Assembly: GCA_030607345.1 (NCBI GenBank)
Contig: JAUWKC010000110.1
Span: forward strand, 1 to 6,207
Direction: 5' to 3'
Length of the DNA: 6,207 bases
Source of the DNA: Planctomycetota bacterium
GTDB lineage: Bacteria > Planctomycetota > Phycisphaerae > Sedimentisphaerales > SG8-4
The translations under genes and the position numbers were made by a program. Below, piece by piece: positions 5,632 to 6,207 of this stretch (the first letter of the stretch is position 1; each line of letters opens with the position of its first letter). The notes beneath the pieces were generated by a model, which was not told the origin of the DNA, searched no databases, and saw only the letters and a list, made by a program, of their open reading frames with translations.

Positions 5632-6207
5632 TTACTTGTTCGCAGATACGGTGGAAGTCCGGGCGGCGCTGCTTCGGGCGGCCTGGCTAATAAGGATGGC
5701 CAGGATGCTGATGAACAGGCCCAGCAGACCCAGGAGAATGGTCAGGGCGGCAAGCAGAACGATGTAAAGGATTATGAGTTTGGTCGAAAGCGGGGCTCTG
5801 CCTGTTGTTTTGGGCCAGATTTTGATTACAGCCAGAAGTGCAAGCAGCACAACAAGCACTATAGCAGCACCGCAGCATTTCTGTATCATTGTGACCGGTA
5901 CGGCGAGGACGCTGAGTCGGGGCCGGCCTGAGGGTCGTGCGAAGTCGAGCCTGATACCGCCTCCGGGCAAGCTGACCGGCAGCGAATAAGTGCCGCCTGC
6001 AACATAGGGCTGGATGCTCTCGCCTTCGGCGGCCCTTTCGCTGGTTCCGAGCGTGAGCTCCTCGCGGTCTTCCTCAGCGCCCACATCGGAATAAGGCACC
6101 GTCACGCTCCGCCCGGCCTTATCCATTTTGGCTTGCGAGGTAGGCTCCCTGAGCCCTGTATACGTTCCTCCTCCGTACGCCATATCCAATTGTCCTCCGG
6201 CTGTCGG
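5632..6207 (-). CDS. C-terminal part of a membrane protein, family not recognised (partial at window edge)
   Basis: The frame ends at TAA (5632-5634) and is open to the window edge, giving 191 visible residues. Possible starts exist inside: a TTG at 6189 and an ATG at 6183, with GGAGG four and ten bases before them, so a complete gene of about 183-185 residues cannot be excluded. I favour a longer protein because the frame continues upstream without a stop and the first visible part resembles a domain tail. Numbered from the TTG, residues 1-60 are polar, rich in Gly, Thr and Glu. Residues 61-100 have an alternating beta pattern (TYSLPVSLPGGGIRLDF). Residues 105-124 (CCGAAIVLVVLLALLAVIKI) are a strong membrane helix, and 138-169 form a long second hydrophobic segment (LIILYIVLLAALTILLGLLG onward) that could be one long helix or a hairpin. 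The tail is short and polar. It probably anchors an extracytoplasmic region. The function is unknown, and a link to the two downstream genes is not shown beyond orientation. Confidence 0.65.
   Translation of the reverse strand, partial: PTAGGQLDMAYGGGTYTGLREPTSQAKMDKAGRSVTVPYSDVGAEEDREELTLGTSERAAEGESIQPYVAGGTYSLPVSLPGGGIRLDFARPSGRPRLSVLAVPVTMIQKCCGAAIVLVVLLALLAVIKIWPKTTGRAPLSTKLIILYIVLLAALTILLGLLGLFISILAILISQAARSSAARTSTVSANK

Noticed and set aside
5548..5931. 127-codon plus-strand frame antisense to the membrane-protein gene
   Set aside because: Its composition is the complement of the hydrophobic helices of the minus-strand gene, and it lacks a start signal.

Overview
The window reads as a piece of a bacterial chromosome that is rich in secreted proteins. 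The most likely source is a planctomycete (Phycisphaerae/Sedimentisphaerales type) or a related PVC-group bacterium. That placement is an inference from gene style: two adjacent genes encode large exported proteins that each join a formylglycine-generating-enzyme-like (FGE-sulfatase/SUMF1) domain to a BNR/sialidase-like beta-propeller, a combination expected in PVC genomes that carry many SUMF1 paralogs. No rRNA, tRNA or housekeeping gene is present to confirm it.

All three supported genes lie on the minus strand, so transcription runs from high to low coordinates. (1) 5632-6207 is the C-terminal part of a membrane protein with two hydrophobic segments; its frame is open to the window edge. 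(2) A 234-base gap (5398-5631) holds a consensus-like -10 box, and a small inverted repeat sits at the predicted transcript start. (3) 2914-5397 encodes an 827-residue exported protein: signal peptide, divergent SUMF1 domain, Asp-box propeller, and C-terminal YwqK/MORN_2-like repeats. (4) After 66 bases, 259-2847 encodes an 862-residue paralog: signal peptide, SUMF1 domain, Asp-box propeller, proline-rich linker, and a LamG/concanavalin-like C-terminal domain. (5) 1-258 is an A+T-rich stretch without a recognisable gene, carrying a 15-base direct repeat.

The two large genes look like an ancient tandem duplication whose N-terminal two-thirds are shared and whose C-terminal modules differ. Neither SUMF1 domain has the cysteines needed for formylglycine formation, so the domains are more likely binding or structural modules than sulfatase activators. 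The pair probably acts outside the cytoplasmic membrane, perhaps in recognition or processing of glycans, but no substrate can be read from the sequence. A run of nine G (coding strand) close to the 3' end of the 862-residue gene is a possible slippage site that would swap or truncate the C-terminus.

No mobile element, CRISPR array, RNA gene or clear rho-independent terminator was found. I see no strong case for a wholly new system; the paired SUMF1-propeller proteins with exchanged C-terminal modules are the most interesting content.
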